A stretch of DNA of 64,000 bases from Nilaparvata lugens (taxonomy: Eukaryota; Arthropoda; Insecta; Hemiptera; Delphacidae). Each line of letters begins with the position of its first letter. Positions within the stretch are counted from its first letter, which is position 1. The stretch is from assembly GCF_014356525.2 (NCBI RefSeq), contig NC_052509.1:29987936-30051935 (forward strand), given 5' to 3'. Below the pieces are notes generated by a model. It searched no databases. It saw only the letters and a list, made by a program, of their open reading frames with translations, and was not told the origin of the DNA. This document shows positions 1 through 11,809 of this stretch, one piece after another. The position numbers and the translations under genes were made by a program.

Positions 1-426
1 TGTGTTTTTTATTGAAACAAGCTATATGACAGTTCAAAAAGCATTATTCATTTATAATTAATTTGGAATTTCTAAAATCAAAACAATATGGAAAAAGTAA
101 AATGAATGTGGAACGATACCGTTATACAGTTGATGTCCATCCTAAGTTTCCATGGGGATGTCCAGCCACGGGTCAGCTCGGTCTGTCCCAGGAGGTAGGC
201 GATGAAAAAGTGTGAGAAATTATACAGAAGAAAAGTGGAAAGCTTTTTCCACTAGCTGGCTGGAGGGGAGACTAGAATGCTAGCCCCACTTCTACCTCTC
301 CTCAGCGTTTTTAGTCTGTCAGCCAAAACTGTCTGATCAGCTTTTAGTTTTTAAAGTTGGAAAAAATTATTTCTCTTCAGAAGGAACTGATGTTTGGGGG
401 TATGTCAAACCTTGTGATTCATGACA
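1..426 (-). repeat. Probable 3' LTR end of a minus-strand LTR retroelement (partial)
   Basis: Read on the minus strand this block begins TGTCATGAATC and runs to the window edge ending in CACA. A purine run (GGAGGAGGGGGAGA, 427-440) sits immediately upstream, where the polypurine tract of an LTR element would be. An AATAAA on the minus strand lies at 13-8. Because it is so close to the edge, the LTR probably continues outside the window. No pol or gag is recognisable to the right, and no partner LTR was found. A host 3' UTR on the minus strand is the main alternative. Confidence 0.35.
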
Positions 427-440
427 TCTCCCCCTCCTCC

Positions 441-3149
441 ACTGTGACAGCCGACCCTGGCTTGCTACAAAATGTTTTTACTTTAAAAAATCATTATCAA
501 ACTCTTTGAGGTTCCCTTCAGGAACTGTGACAAAGACAATAATTATCAAGTACTGTGCCGGGCACTGTCTAGACATCAAATTATTCTGTAGTTGAGAGTT
601 GAAAGGTTGATTAAAAATTTAAATGGGGATATAAGGTAGAAATATGTAGGAAAATTCGTGTCAAAAAGAAAATAGAATTTTTGTTGGGAAAATTAAATTG
701 AGGTAATTAACAGTAGTAGGACCCTTTAGAGATAAGTAGTCAAAAAGAATTAATAAATAAAAAAAAAATAGGAAAATCTTTAATGAAATGATACATTTTT
801 TAATGATGAATAGTAAAATTGCAATCAAGTTTTCCATGTGAATAAGTTGAGATATTTTGAGATCTAGTAGAGTAATTGAAACTAGTTGGATATGAAATTT
901 ATTGTTGAGAAATAATTATGTGAGGCTCCAGTAAGGTTGGAAATGTCAGTGCACTTGTAAATCAGTAATAGTGTAATAGTAGTCTATTAATGTGTTAATG
1001 TATTGGTAAATTTCATAATGTTGGTAATCAGAAGGCAAGCAGTAGCAGTCCAACAATGCTAAGTTAGAGCTGAACTTTCATATTATTAAATCATGCGATG
1101 AAAAGTATGCTTCCAGTGTTTAGAGAAAATGTCACGTACTCTAGTGAGAAGCGAAATACAGAATTATTATTGTCGATTAAAGCCTGGCACTTGATCATAG
1201 TTCTGTTTTGACTAGCGTTCTGTCGTGAAGGTTTCCTACTGGAATATTATAATGCAAAATCACGCTTGAGTCATGTTGAAAAATATCCGAAACAGATCAG
1301 AAAAAAATAGGAAACAGATCAGTCTATTGAAGACAAGATTTTTTGTCGTGAGTTATAATTGGATAAGTTTTTGTGAGTATGGCGCCACTCTGTAGCCTTG
1401 TCCCTATACACTCAACGAGATGATTCCTAATGAATGAGAAGGAGAAAGGAGAAAAAGAGTTATGATAAAGATATTTACCGTATTTGTTAGAAGGATTCAT
1501 TACGGGTTCATGAAGGGTTTATTAGTCAAAGATTTTGTTACGTGACAATATAATGTATATAGAAGAAATTCCGGAATGTAAATAACTTGCGCAACTAGAT
1601 TAGTCATTAAATTATGTTATTAGCTTCGTAATATTAAATATATTTAGGTAGGTGAATTAGGTTTAATTTTATTTCATGCACGGCTGCATACTCGCGGTAA
1701 ATGAAATAATTGTACAGTTTTCTCACGGTAGTAGATAATTGATTGTTTGGTAAATCGGGTGATGATCAATTTTTGAAGTCATCAACAGTCATAATACAAT
1801 GTATGTAAATGATGTCTCTAATAATAATAATAAGTTATTTAGCATAAGACGATTTATCATAATATTCTATACTATACCCATTTTCAATAGCTTAATACTC
1901 ATCCATTCATAGTTAAGAATTATACATTCACATAGTTAGGAGTTAGTACATATAGATAAAATATATTCCCATTCATAAAATAATAAGAATAATGTCTAAG
2001 GCCTCATATTTTATATTCTATTCGCTTTATATTTCATATTATTTTGTTGATATCCCTATTCTTTATTAGTTTACCTTCCATGATTAATACAATTATAATC
2101 TTATCATAGGTGTATTCAGTTTAACTGCTTCCGTTTTAGTTCACTTAATACAATTCAGTGATAAAGATTTCCTGCTGGAATACAATAATGGATAGAAAAT
2201 TTTCATAGCTACGGAATGTACATCAAGCGTGTGTCATTGCTCTCCGATGACTCGCTAGCGTTGCAGTTTCAACCATTATTATCTTTTAATCGTAGTCGAT
2301 GTAGAATAGTATTGCCTATTGAATTGCTTTATATTGTTAAAAATATATTGCACTCTCAACTCTATAGTAATGATCGTTAGATTTCAATACATTCAGCTGA
2401 GTGAAAAAGTTTCATCCTTTACTATTATAATCAACGTACTCCATATTTTACAACAGCAGAGTAACATAGAACCAATTAAAACTATGATGTCTTTTAAACG
2501 TTTTCCCATGTTAGATTTTGCCAAGAAAATAACCAGGGACTCAATAAAGTGATTGAAGTATTCAAGATTATTATACTCGGTCCGTCTTTGTATCTACTTA
2601 AAAGGTGGACACGTCCATATTGTTTTGTCCTGACTCTTGCCACAGTTTTAAAGACTCTTGCCACAAATCTCAATTAGTTATACATTTTGCTGAATTTCGG
2701 AATGATTAAAGAGATTTCTTTTGAAGAGGGCCCGCTTCAAATTGGATCCTACTATCAATCCAGAAATTTGACTCTCCAAATCATACAGAATGCCTCTATG
2801 GTAACATATCCTGATTAGATTTCTTTTTGCGTGTTTCACACCGGAAGGAAGGGGAGTGTGCCGGGCACTGTCTTTAATTCAGGCCTTTTCCCAAGTTATA
2901 ATAGTAAATTTAATACGCAATAGACTAGAGCCATTATTGTAAGTGAGTTAGCGAAATAAATTATTTTCTCTCTCTATTATGAACGGCCATGACTTCGAGT
3001 TTCCCATGATAGATATTTAAAAATTGTGGCTCCGAGTCGTCGAGGAATGTAGATTATGGAATTATCTCTAAAACTTAGCCTTCTTGTCGCGACATAAAAT
3101 GCGATAAGTTGGAAAACAGCAAGCATTGAAATTATAACAAACTACCGAT
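441..3149. other. AT-rich stretch without recognisable gene
   Basis: I see no supported gene. The only ORF of note (2319-2552, plus, 77 codons) has AT-driven composition and no recognisable motif. A 16-base word containing the palindrome GTGCCGGGCAC occurs twice in direct orientation, near 557 and 2858. A short similar segment (TTTCCTRCTGGAATA) occurs near 1231 and 2169. These may be remnants of an old repeated element. Confidence 0.4.
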
Positions 3150-3360
3150 TTTGCAGTTACTATTTGGTCCAAAGGCTGTAGAAGCCACGCGACGATTGGT
3201 CAAATTGATTCCATTCGCCCAATAGGAGACCTGTTTCTAAATACAGTAGTGGGGCGATTCCCCAGCCGACAGACCAGATTACGTTTCGGAGGACACTTTG
3301 CTAGGAGCACTACGAGAGTAAAGATGTAGTCATTATGTTTCGCCCTTTTTGGGCAGGTTT
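3150..3360 (+). promoter_or_regulatory. GC-richer island, promoter or 5' exon-like (weak)
   Basis: A GC-richer island interrupts very AT-rich DNA. It has a CCAAT-like word near 3219 and a short ATG-started frame just before 3355. There is no TATA box at a convincing distance and the only downstream GT is not a good splice donor. It is recorded as a compositional island; function is inference. Confidence 0.15.
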
Positions 3361-4637
3361 ACAAGTATTTCATTAGTTAATGTAGGAGCTAGTTTTATTT
3401 TTTTATTAATGTTTAAATTTACTAGTAGTGCCATGTCCTGAAAGGTTTAATTGTGTTTCTTCATCATGTACGAATAATTGTTTCTTCAAATAACCGCTAA
3501 GGTACGTAAAATAAGGTTAAAATATAATTTAATTAATTGAAACTTCAATCAAAAAGATTTTATCAACAAAGCCTGTTATTTTTCAAGTTAATAATATTGA
3601 TTGAGAATAATCCTTTTGATTTTATTAGTGATGGAAGATACTTATAATTTTTTTCTACAGAAGTATGTAAAGTTTTCAGTTACGTTACATTTGAGTTATT
3701 GTTTCTGGAGATATATTATCGTAGAGTATTGCTGAAAGTCAGGAAGATAGCCTTTAAATTGGAATGAAACTTTTAAGAATTGTTCATATTGAGTTTATGA
3801 CATTTTTTAATTTATATTTTTCAGACTCTGTTTTCTTATGTCATTAAGGCTTTTGAATGATTTAGTAAATTTTTTATGATAGAAATCTTAATAGATGAAG
3901 AAGAAAGTTTTTCTTCTCCAGGAAATTAATATTAATGAATGTTCAAATTTTAATACAATTTAAATTATTTTCTATGTGTCTACTAATTTTATTTAATTAA
4001 AGGTAAAAAATAAGCACAAAATGAATCTTATAAGGCAAACATTATCTTTCCTTAAAGTGAAATTTTCAATATTTTTTTCTTTTATTGTGTTATAAAGTGT
4101 CTTGTTTTATTAGGTGATAAATTCATAATTTCAGTTGATACTAGTTTTTGGACTTGTATTTGTAGGTAAATCAAATCATAAACTCTGGAATGTTCATTTT
4201 TAATTAAGGTTCTGAGCAGTTTTGGGCGAATGCCCGTTATTTACACTTGGATTGTGTCCTATAGTTCATAAATAATAAATAAAATAAATGTTGGCTGGCG
4301 CACAAGTTTCCAACAATACTAGCCGAGCTACTATATGAAAAATTATATTTGATTTTGCAAACCAAACGAAAAATATCATAAAAGTTAACATCATAATTAA
4401 TGAAGTATTCATTTTTCTAAAAGCATTATATTAATTTATTACGAGTGTTTTCATAAAGTTGCATTGTAGATTAATGACACTCTGGCAAGTAAATTGTTTT
4501 AAATCTGTTAAATTTTGAGAAGGAAATCAGAACGTCAAGATAAAATCTAAATTAAATAACAGAATAAACTCCTGTTTTAGCTTTTGATGAATTGTAGGAA
4601 GAGTTAGAAATTAATGCTGTAATACATTTATTTACAG
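3361..4637. other. AT-rich stretch, no gene seen
   Basis: Homopolymer-rich, AT-rich DNA with many stops in all frames. The segment around 4203-4290 looks like the degraded tail of a retroposon (ATAAATAAATAAA words), but no element can be identified. Confidence 0.4.
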
Positions 4638-4905
4638 CGGTTCATGTGTGTTCCCAAACCAACTTCTTGTACTACCACCCCTTTGGTTCCGCAACTTTAT
4701 GTAACACCGCTTCAAGACACCCGTTCAGACGACAGGTCTAGGGACGTAAGAGGACGTCGCCGTCAAGCCAAATTCAACCGGTAAAAGCTCACCGCCAAAA
4801 ACAAGGTACTGTAACCCCGACGATAAAGCAACGTGCAAACCAACGAAAGTGCAGTGTAGTGAAACAAAGGTTCATTCGAGAATGTCAATAAAAAGTGGGG
4901 ATTCA
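4638..4905 (+). CDS. Candidate terminal exon of an unrecognised host gene
   Basis: A GC-richer island starts right after a good acceptor (TTTATTTACAG, AG at 4636-4637). In the first frame it is open for 48 codons, rich in Pro/Thr and then Arg/Asp, with a basic end before TAA at 4782-4784. A polyadenylation signal AATAAA follows at 4887-4892. Acceptor, open frame, stop and signal in this order resemble a last exon. A second frame is also open for about 34 codons, so the frame is not certain. I do not recognise the protein and no upstream exon could be placed. A TE-derived island is the alternative. Confidence 0.33.
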
Positions 4906-6696
4906 AAATTATTATGAAATGGGTTATATGGGTTACTATCGACGAAATTTGGGTTCAACGGGTTTTTTCTTTCTTGAGTAATTTCATGTTGAAATTGATT
5001 GGTTATTTTATGACTGATCTTGTTTGGTTTTGTGACGTATTGCTATCTAAACGGGGATAGTAATGCGCCCCCGAATCAGATGAAGAATGTCAACAAAGTA
5101 ACATGATATTGTTGTTTCTGTTGTTCGATTTTAGCTGCCAATGTTTATTGAAGCTGTTTGTATTTTTCTATTATTTCAAATTGTAGTGTTATTCTATAGT
5201 ATAAACCTATTAAATCAGGCATGGCAAGATTAATTGAAGTTTTCTTGACTCTAGCCCGTTCACCTGCATGAATTAGGTATAGACTCAGGTATTTTCTAGA
5301 TGTGTCGGCCTATTTCTAAATTCTAAATTTTATTCAAAATTATCTTATCTATTATCTTTTAAAAAGTGCAGGCACAGTACGGTTTGAAATTATTTCCTAA
5401 AATATACAGTATATATAGTAGAAATATCTTCAACCACATATGTTAACCCTATAAAGTTTAATTCATTTTATAATATATTAATTGACTAAAAAACAATTTC
5501 CCATTGATCCCTAAGTCTAATAGCTCTAATAAGTGACACATAGTCAAGAATCATACAATAATATTTTTAAGTATCTCCTATTAATCCAAGAAAATTGTCC
5601 AGTAATCCTAAAACTCTAACCTTTCTTTAAGTTCCCCTAATAGGTCTATCTACTCAATTCCCCCTATGAAATCATTTCATCCATTTACCCTTATTAAAAC
5701 TGTAACATAAAGTCACTTATTTTTAATAGATGACGTTCTATGCAACAATCGACATTTTCAGTAATAAAAGATAATTAATTATTAAACATTCAGAGTAGAC
5801 CTTCCTAAAATATATAACATTGATACCAATTGAGTAAACTTATTATACATTTCTCATAACCTATGTAGTAATAGTTCTTGTAATAACAATTGATTACATG
5901 ATAAAGAGAATTTAATTCCCATTTTCAATAGGTGAAAAGGTCTTATTTATTTTAATTAGAAATTATTCATTGTAATATTCATCTTGCTAGTCAAAAAGAT
6001 TACATCTAATCTTTGGTTATTTACAATAATAAATTGAAAAATGATTCTATAGGTACTAATAAATTCAATTGGAATTCATGATTGATGCAGTGTTGATAAT
6101 GTACTAATAAGTTTCATTATTATAATTCAATAATAATACTTTTTTCAATTATAATATAGTAATCAATAATATCGATTGATAATAATTCAACTATATTAAT
6201 AATGGGAATTCAATCATATTTTACACGAAGTATTTATCCTTAATTACAATCTTCCTATCAGATAATTATTGAGTAGACACATTTTATGATAAAAAATGAA
6301 AAATATGTGTCAGTGAATGATATTTGATCAATTATGTATAGAATAATATTCGATAATACAACTTTAAATTAAACTTCATCACATATATAATAAAAGTTCC
6401 TAAAAAATATTTATTCTTGATTGAAAGGAATCCTCTTTGTAGAGAAATACATATAAATAAACATGGCAATGTATTGTGTGTACATAAAAAAAACAAGAAT
6501 AGTCTAACATAGATATAAGTACACATTTATAGTACAAATAATTATGTAATAAATCAATCAAATGAGACAAAAATCCTTAACAATTTTTATTAAAAATGAA
6601 AAGAGCGATTTTATTTTAATTAATCAATCTCGTGGAGTGATTGTGAAAACTATATAATTTATAATATATAAATAATTTATTTATATATATATAATT
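4906..6696. other. AT-rich stretch, no gene seen
   Basis: Very AT-rich, with stops in all frames. The minus-strand ORF at 6332-6526 is short and low-complexity. An AT microsatellite-like run lies at 6655-6695. Nothing else is supported. Confidence 0.4.
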
Positions 6697-7142
6697 TCAA
6701 TCCTTCAACTCCACCATATGAATGGCGGGCTTCTGTTGAGATTTTTGGATAATCAGTAGCATGTGAATCTTCAGTAACAAGTATAATAACGCCAAAGTGA
6801 TTATTCCTAACCGAGCATAAATAAAATAGAATGCCATGGAAGTGGAATTGAAAATATCATGCCAACTGTTCGGTAGTGTTACTTTTTCGAATAAATCTGG
6901 AGCTATATTATTATGAATAAACAGAGTTGGTACGGTAACATTCCAGTCATCTTTTAAAATATCTTAGAAATTATCAAAATGGGGATTGTTATGGGGCTGG
7001 AAGGAATCTATTTTTAGTGATTTAATATTTAGCCGGTGAAGAGGTAAAAAATGTTGGATTTTGGGAATGATTGGTGCACGGGAGTCACAAGGAAAGTTTG
7101 TTCTAATTAATGTCTTATTTTTGTACTGTAGCTCACAGCTGC

Positions 7143-7628
7143 ACGGGATAGTAGTAGTAAAAGTAGTAGTAGTAGTAAAAATGACTTTATTGATTTTTCA
7201 AACATATTACAAAAAATGAAATTCATATAAAGAAATAGCAAAAACTAAATAAAACACCTTTAACATAATAAGAAAAAACAAGACATTATTATGGCATAAC
7301 CTGTAAGGCTGTCTGCCAGGAGTCGGTTTTAATAGTTGAATTCTTCTATTAAATCTTTTCTAAGTTTAAGAGCCAATTTCAAGAAACTCGTCAATTTTCC
7401 CCAATCTTTCCCATTTAGCCACTCAACTACTTCTGCCTCAGTGAGTACATATTTACCTAAGTATACTCTACGAACACCCCCTAATATCGGGCAAGCCCCC
7501 ATAAAGTGAAGCATATCCTCTATCTCGCCCCTGTTACATAATGAGCATCGCCATTGTGTTTCTTCTCTGCCGTGCGAAAAATTGAGGTGGAAAAGAGACC
7601 CCCTAGCCTTAACTAATAAACGGGATAG
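7143..7628. repeat. Target-site duplication ACGGGATAG flanking the LINE tail
   Basis: The 9-bp word occurs at 7143-7151 and 7620-7628. Removing one copy plus the insert restores a continuous env frame, which fixes both borders of the insertion. Confidence 0.88.
7152..7619 (-). mobile_element. 5'-truncated non-LTR retrotransposon tail inside env
   Basis: The minus-strand frame 7685-7329 encodes the C-terminal end of a LINE ORF2 with a zinc-knuckle-like CSLCNRGEIEDMLHF motif (C-x2-C, then H and C). This type of tail is common after the RT of arthropod LINEs. A short 3' UTR with AATAAA and a tail of TAG/TAGTAA repeats ends at 7152. The insertion is flanked by a perfect 9-bp duplication, ACGGGATAG, at 7143-7151 and 7620-7628. 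The ORF reading beyond 7619 belongs to the host env sequence and is fortuitous. Target-primed insertion with 5' truncation explains it fully. Confidence 0.88.
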
Positions 7629-8489
7629 ATATATGTAGAGTTCCTGGAAGATTTGTAGATAATATGTGATCTTCCCCTTCTTCACATTTGATTGTGGTTC
7701 CTGGCTGGTTGTTTGTTACATAGAACTCCGTCGGCAATACTTCTGTAATCTCAATATTATCTGTGCTGCTTGTGCAGGAGAACACACAATACTGTTGTAG
7801 CTGCTGAAGAGTTGATGACGCTACTAAATGTTCTGTACACTTTGATGATAATTTTCCCGAATGTTGTTGTCTAGGTAGATAGCAAAGCGTTGTTGTTTGT
7901 ACTGGACAAAGCTCCAATTGCTTTCCAGTTAGAACTTGAATTGTTTCTTCGCTTCTCGCTATTATCATTTCATCTCTGGGTAGCCATTATGATTGATTTT
8001 TCCAGAATAGCGGGGTTGGAATGTATTTAAATAATGTGAAGATAGATGTTTTTGTGATGAATGGAACTTTCAGTGTGATTGTCACATCCTCCTCTGTTAT
8101 TTTACATGTCGTTATTGGTAGGTGGTAGAACTGATGATAATCTTCTATGTTAACTGCTATACGTTGATTTGTTGAATTCATATTCCTTTGTAATTGTAAG
8201 AGGTCTTTCTTCAACAATTCAGGTTTGATGATGTTTGAAGGGAGTAATTTCTGTTGACACCTCTCTTTAATTGATGTGATGAAATTTCTTCGAGTCAGGA
8301 TATATAAGTCGGAGTAGTATAAGTGGAAAGTGTAGCCGATTATTCAAACAGCTGCTTTGTTTATCGCCGGGTGCAATATCAACAAATGAGAGATTAGATA
8401 ATAACGGGTATCCTGGCTACAATTCGAACAGCCAAATAGAGAAGAATTTTATTGCTATTTATGGAATTATATAAAATAAGAAATTTTTG

Positions 8490-8595
8490 AGGTTAGGCTC
8501 TATAATACTTACTGGTTGGCAACCTAAATAATCGGTCTAGCCGTATAATTTGAAAACCAGCCAGACACCTGTGGCAAATTTTAGTTGTGAACAAA
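8490..8595 (+). repeat. Dispersed repeat, copy 1
   Basis: About 105 bp here, beginning GAGGTTAGG and containing AATCGGTC and AGCCAGACACCT, matches the reverse complement of 24255-24362. The similarity is roughly 80% by eye. I see no pol III promoter boxes, so it is more likely the end of a DNA transposon or an unclassified interspersed repeat than a SINE. Confidence 0.7.
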
Positions 8596-8599
8596 TAGC

Positions 8600-9276
8600 A
8601 TTCGACCAGAGGATTTGGTAACTTCATGGCATGTTATTGTAAATGAAAAAACAATTTAATAAACCTAAAAATATTTATTGTGTAAAATGAGCATGTACAA
8701 AATATGTAAAAATAAATAAAAATATTAAGGAAGTATGTATATTCTATCAGGCACATGGATACATTTGTAATTTTTGGATGAGCCAATCAAATTGCAGTGA
8801 CTGACTGGCAGTAAAAGCGAGTCGATTCAAAAATAAACCTCATTATTTATATAGATGATAAGAATTTGTAAGTTATCACTACTCAGTTCATGTACCAGAT
8901 GTAATCTGAGTGATTATGAAATATAAAATGTAATATTAATGTTATAGCCTAGCAAATTGACACAGACTATTTTGATTATGTAATGGCATAGTAGTTCAAT
9001 ATTCAAATAATATGCAAATTAGGAATATGGAAGTATGATCATAGAGAATAGGGATAGATCAGAGCCCACTTGCTTGCCAGAGGTCACCAGGATCAGCCAC
9101 TAATTTTATAGAGTACAAGTCCCTTTTTGTTAATAATTGTACGTTTGAAAGATTTAAGTTTGAATTCAATAATTAATTTCATAAGACTTAGTGAGGCCGT
9201 ATTAAGGCATAAGTCATACAGATATTTATTTATTCCCTTGGAGAGGACGGCTTCAGCCACCAGAAAACCCAAGACA
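8600..9276. other. No gene seen
   Basis: AT-rich unique-looking DNA. The plus ORF starting at 9127 is only of interest for its last part, described separately as a possible first coding exon. Confidence 0.35.
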
Positions 9277-9321
9277 ATGGAGGAATTCAGATCGCCATCA
9301 TCATCTTGTGAATTTTGGCAT
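9277..9321 (+). CDS. Candidate first coding exon (15 codons) with GTGAGT donor
   Basis: ATG at 9277 lies in a favourable context (ACAATGG). Exactly 15 codons follow, then a consensus donor GTGAGT at 9322-9327 in phase 0. The codons are Glu/Ser/Pro-rich and less AT-biased than their surroundings. The possible 5' UTR is 9230-9276. A second exon-like piece in the same phase follows at 10085-10138. The protein is not recognised. A short exon of this kind can arise by chance, so this is a candidate only. Confidence 0.25.
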
Positions 9322-10084
9322 GTGAGTTATAGTTAACAAGAAATATATCTAGGGCGCCCTCAGTGCTTCGAGTGAAACAAGATCAATAAAGCTAGCTGGT
9401 CAAAAGGTTATTCAAATATTAAAATTAATATCTCACTTGTGCAAGTCTTGAAACGTAAAAAAGAGGGTTTTATTTATTAAGAACTATATATCTGATTCAC
9501 ATGTTTAAGTGTGCATGGATAAAATATTTAAATTTGGTTGTTATAATATATATATATATATGCTCACTCGATCATTAATTTTATTAGTAAATTAAAAAGA
9601 TAAAGATGAAGCTCACGTTCACTGGATAAATTGATTTATCTAATTTCCACCAGAGGCCAAACCTTTAGCCCTGAGAAATATATATAAATATATTTGAGAT
9701 TTATAATTAATTGATTAGTTATTTATATTAATTTGGGAAGAAGGTATATGAGATTTTTATTCGACAAGCAGCAGCAAGTTGATAACTGAGCTGCATAATT
9801 TAATCGCATATGATTGATGATTTAAGAAGCACATGGTAATTATTCGTGCTAAAAGCAAAAACCTAATAAGTGAGCTAATCTGTGATATTTTTTGATATAC
9901 AGCATTGATTATCAAATCTTTGGGAATAGTACGTTCCCGAGATTTATATAAATTATCCAGTATCAATAAATCTGATTCGAAGAATCTTAAGGCAATAGTA
10001 TTAAGTTGCAGCAATGTAAATTCTCGCATCTGCATTTGCGGAATTCAACAAATCAGTCACAGTAATTGTGGACTGTTGGAGCAG

Positions 10085-10138
10085 CCAACGTCAGTAACAA
10101 GCAAGAGCAGAGAACTGCGGGAGCTCCTGGACGAGCCA
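10085..10138 (+). CDS. Candidate internal exon (18 codons) with GTAAGA donor
   Basis: An AG at 10083-10084 precedes 54 nt that read in phase 0 and end at a GTAAGA donor (10139-10144). The last nine codons (Glu, Leu, Arg, Asp) use G/C-ending codons, unlike the flanking DNA. The acceptor has a poor pyrimidine tract. The frame is also open as part of a 119-codon unspliced ORF (9905-10264). If joined to the exon candidate at 9277 the phase is kept. No family is recognised. Confidence 0.22.
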
Positions 10139-10324
10139 GTAAGAAATTGGTATTATTATTATTCTAAGAACCACAATAAGGGTTATATATCTTGTTATTC
10201 ATGCTCTACTGACTGCAGCCAAGCAGGGCAACTCGTTATTGAAAAAAATAATGTGACAAAGTGAATCAAGTTTTGAAGGTGAAGAAGGAGAATGAGAAAA
10301 AGGAGAGAAAGGTTACTATCAGCT

Positions 10325-10375
10325 TCAACTGCTTCAACAGCTTTAACAGCTTCAACAGCTTCAGCTTAATCTTTG
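10325..10375 (+). repeat. Short tandem repeat (CTTCAACAG-like)
   Basis: Several imperfect copies of a 9-12 base unit related to CTTCAACAG occur in a row. This is a simple low-complexity repeat. Confidence 0.7.
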
Positions 10376-10496
10376 TCTAACACCTAGATTTAAGTGAAAT
10401 GAAAATCTCATCTTACTGACAGATTTAACTGAATCATCTTACTTCTAACTGTGAGATTTTTACCAAACCTCTATTTGTTAACTGAAACATCTTTGT

Positions 10497-10770
10497 CTGA
10501 CAGATTTAAGTGAAACAATAATCACATTCAAAAATGTATCATGTTTAATAGCTCCCTTTCAGAGAGAGGGAGAAGTAGAGGAATGGAGAAGAATAAGAGG
10601 AAGAAGTAGAGGAAAAGAGAAGAAGAAGTGTGTCCAACTGCCAGATTTAAGTGGAACAATAATCACATTCAAAAAAATCCATCATGTACAATAGCTTTCA
10701 GAGAGAGGAAAAAGTAGAGGAACGGAGAAGAAGAAGAAGAGGAAGAAGTAGTCGCTTTCAAAGAGAGGGA
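10497..10770 (+). repeat. Two-copy tandem duplication, purine-rich
   Basis: A unit of about 140 bp, starting CTGACAGATTTAAGTG and ending in a long GA-rich run (GAGAAGTAGAGGAA words), occurs at 10497 and again at 10637. Related starts (CTGACAGATTTAA) also appear near 10417 and 10974. The purine run creates an artificial Arg/Glu-rich ORF (10684-10950). Confidence 0.75.
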
Positions 10771-11224
10771 GAAGTAGAAGAAGCAGAGGAAGGAGAAGGA
10801 GGAAGAAGAAGTTGTTATGCATACAGTCGGCTACACACTAAGAAATTCTACCAGTCAAGCTTGACAATGCTAAATGCTTCTCCAAATCACACACACTATT
10901 TGCATGGAGAAATGAATCTTCCAGTGACAGATTTTTTCTCAAGGAAATAACAGAACTGAGGCATGTGTCTAACTGACAGATTTAACTGAATCGTCCTTAC
11001 TCTCTATGACTTGTCATTGCAGCAATGCTAAGTGAAAATGTAATATTAATCCAAGTAATACTGACAGAAAAGACTGATTTTGAAATTTCAGTCTAAGCTA
11101 TAGCAAGTGTCGAGACATTCTTGTCAAGTCTACCCTCTCATTCTAAGTCTCTTTCTCACTCCTTTTAATGGAAGAGATTCAATTCATCTCGTTTCATTTA
11201 ATTTGATCTTACTATATGTACATT

Positions 11225-11310
11225 ATTTGTGAGAAATGTGATAAAGTTTTTAAAGGATCAGTCATAAGAAAAAACCATGAAAATTTGGAAGCTGCACAGC
11301 TACTTCAGTG
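11225..11310 (+). pseudogene. Small zinc-finger-like coding remnant
   Basis: The plus frame reads C-E-K-C-D-K-V-F-K followed by a His at zinc-finger spacing, with a stop shortly after. It resembles half of a C2H2 or BED-type finger. With no flanking domain the call is weak. It may belong with the other decayed plus-strand coding pieces at 11565 and 12465. Confidence 0.2.
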
Positions 11311-11564
11311 ATTTATACAATTTTCTGCACCACCAAAAAACTTGTGATTCAGAAACTGGAGCATCAGAGTTGAAGCAAAATTGAATGCAGTAAAGTTTAA
11401 CTACTTGATTGTAGAATCATTGAATGTAACATTTAAAACATAGCCATATTTGCAGATAGCAATATAGATGAAATTTTAATGATAGTATTACTGACTTGAG
11501 CAAAGTGCAAGTGATAAAAGTGAATGTGCTCAATCATGACTCTTTTTTCTACAACAGGAAAGCA

Positions 11565-11809
11565 TGATGTGCAGAATTTTGATAATAGATGAAGCTGAAC
11601 TTGAAGCACAGTGAACACTCTCAAAAATAGTGCTCAGCAAAGATAATTACAATGAAGTGAAACAAAAAATCAACGGTTCTGTTGATATGCATGATATTAC
11701 ACGTTCACTGAGAGGCAGTAACAAGAAAGATTTTCATCCCAAGAGATATTTTGTTCAATCAAATAGAAGAGATGTTGAATTCAAATGTAACTGTAGAGGT
11801 CCAAAATAA
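11565..11809 (+). pseudogene. Decayed coding segment, unknown protein
   Basis: One plus frame is open for 64 codons to TAA at about 11807, and continues upstream past a single TGA for about 15 more codons. Composition is protein-like (charged, with a C-x-C near the end). No family was recognised. Together with 12465-12720, in the same orientation, it may be part of one dead gene or element. Confidence 0.3.

Larger units (their letters stand above)
6697..8344 (-). pseudogene. env: Decayed envelope (baculovirus F-like, insect errantivirus-type env), interrupted by a LINE
   Basis: One minus-strand frame runs from about 8344 to a TGA at 6699-6697 once the LINE at 7152-7619 and one copy of its target duplication are discounted. 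It carries in-frame TAA codons at 7989-7987 and 6966-6964. The order of elements fits F-like insect envelope proteins (inference from family knowledge). First comes a region ending in a hydrophobic, Pro-containing stretch near 8040-8000, then a Cys-containing ectodomain near 7920-7690 and 7140-7090. Then there is one membrane-spanning segment near 6840-6750 and a short basic tail. About 390 codons remain; the N-terminal part is missing. No pol or LTR of the same element is adjacent. It cannot make a full protein. The family call is from pattern, not from a search. Confidence 0.62.

Noticed and set aside
10684..10950. Arg/Glu-rich 88-codon ORF
   Set aside because: Produced by a GA-rich tandem repeat; the neighbouring copy of the repeat does not keep the frame.
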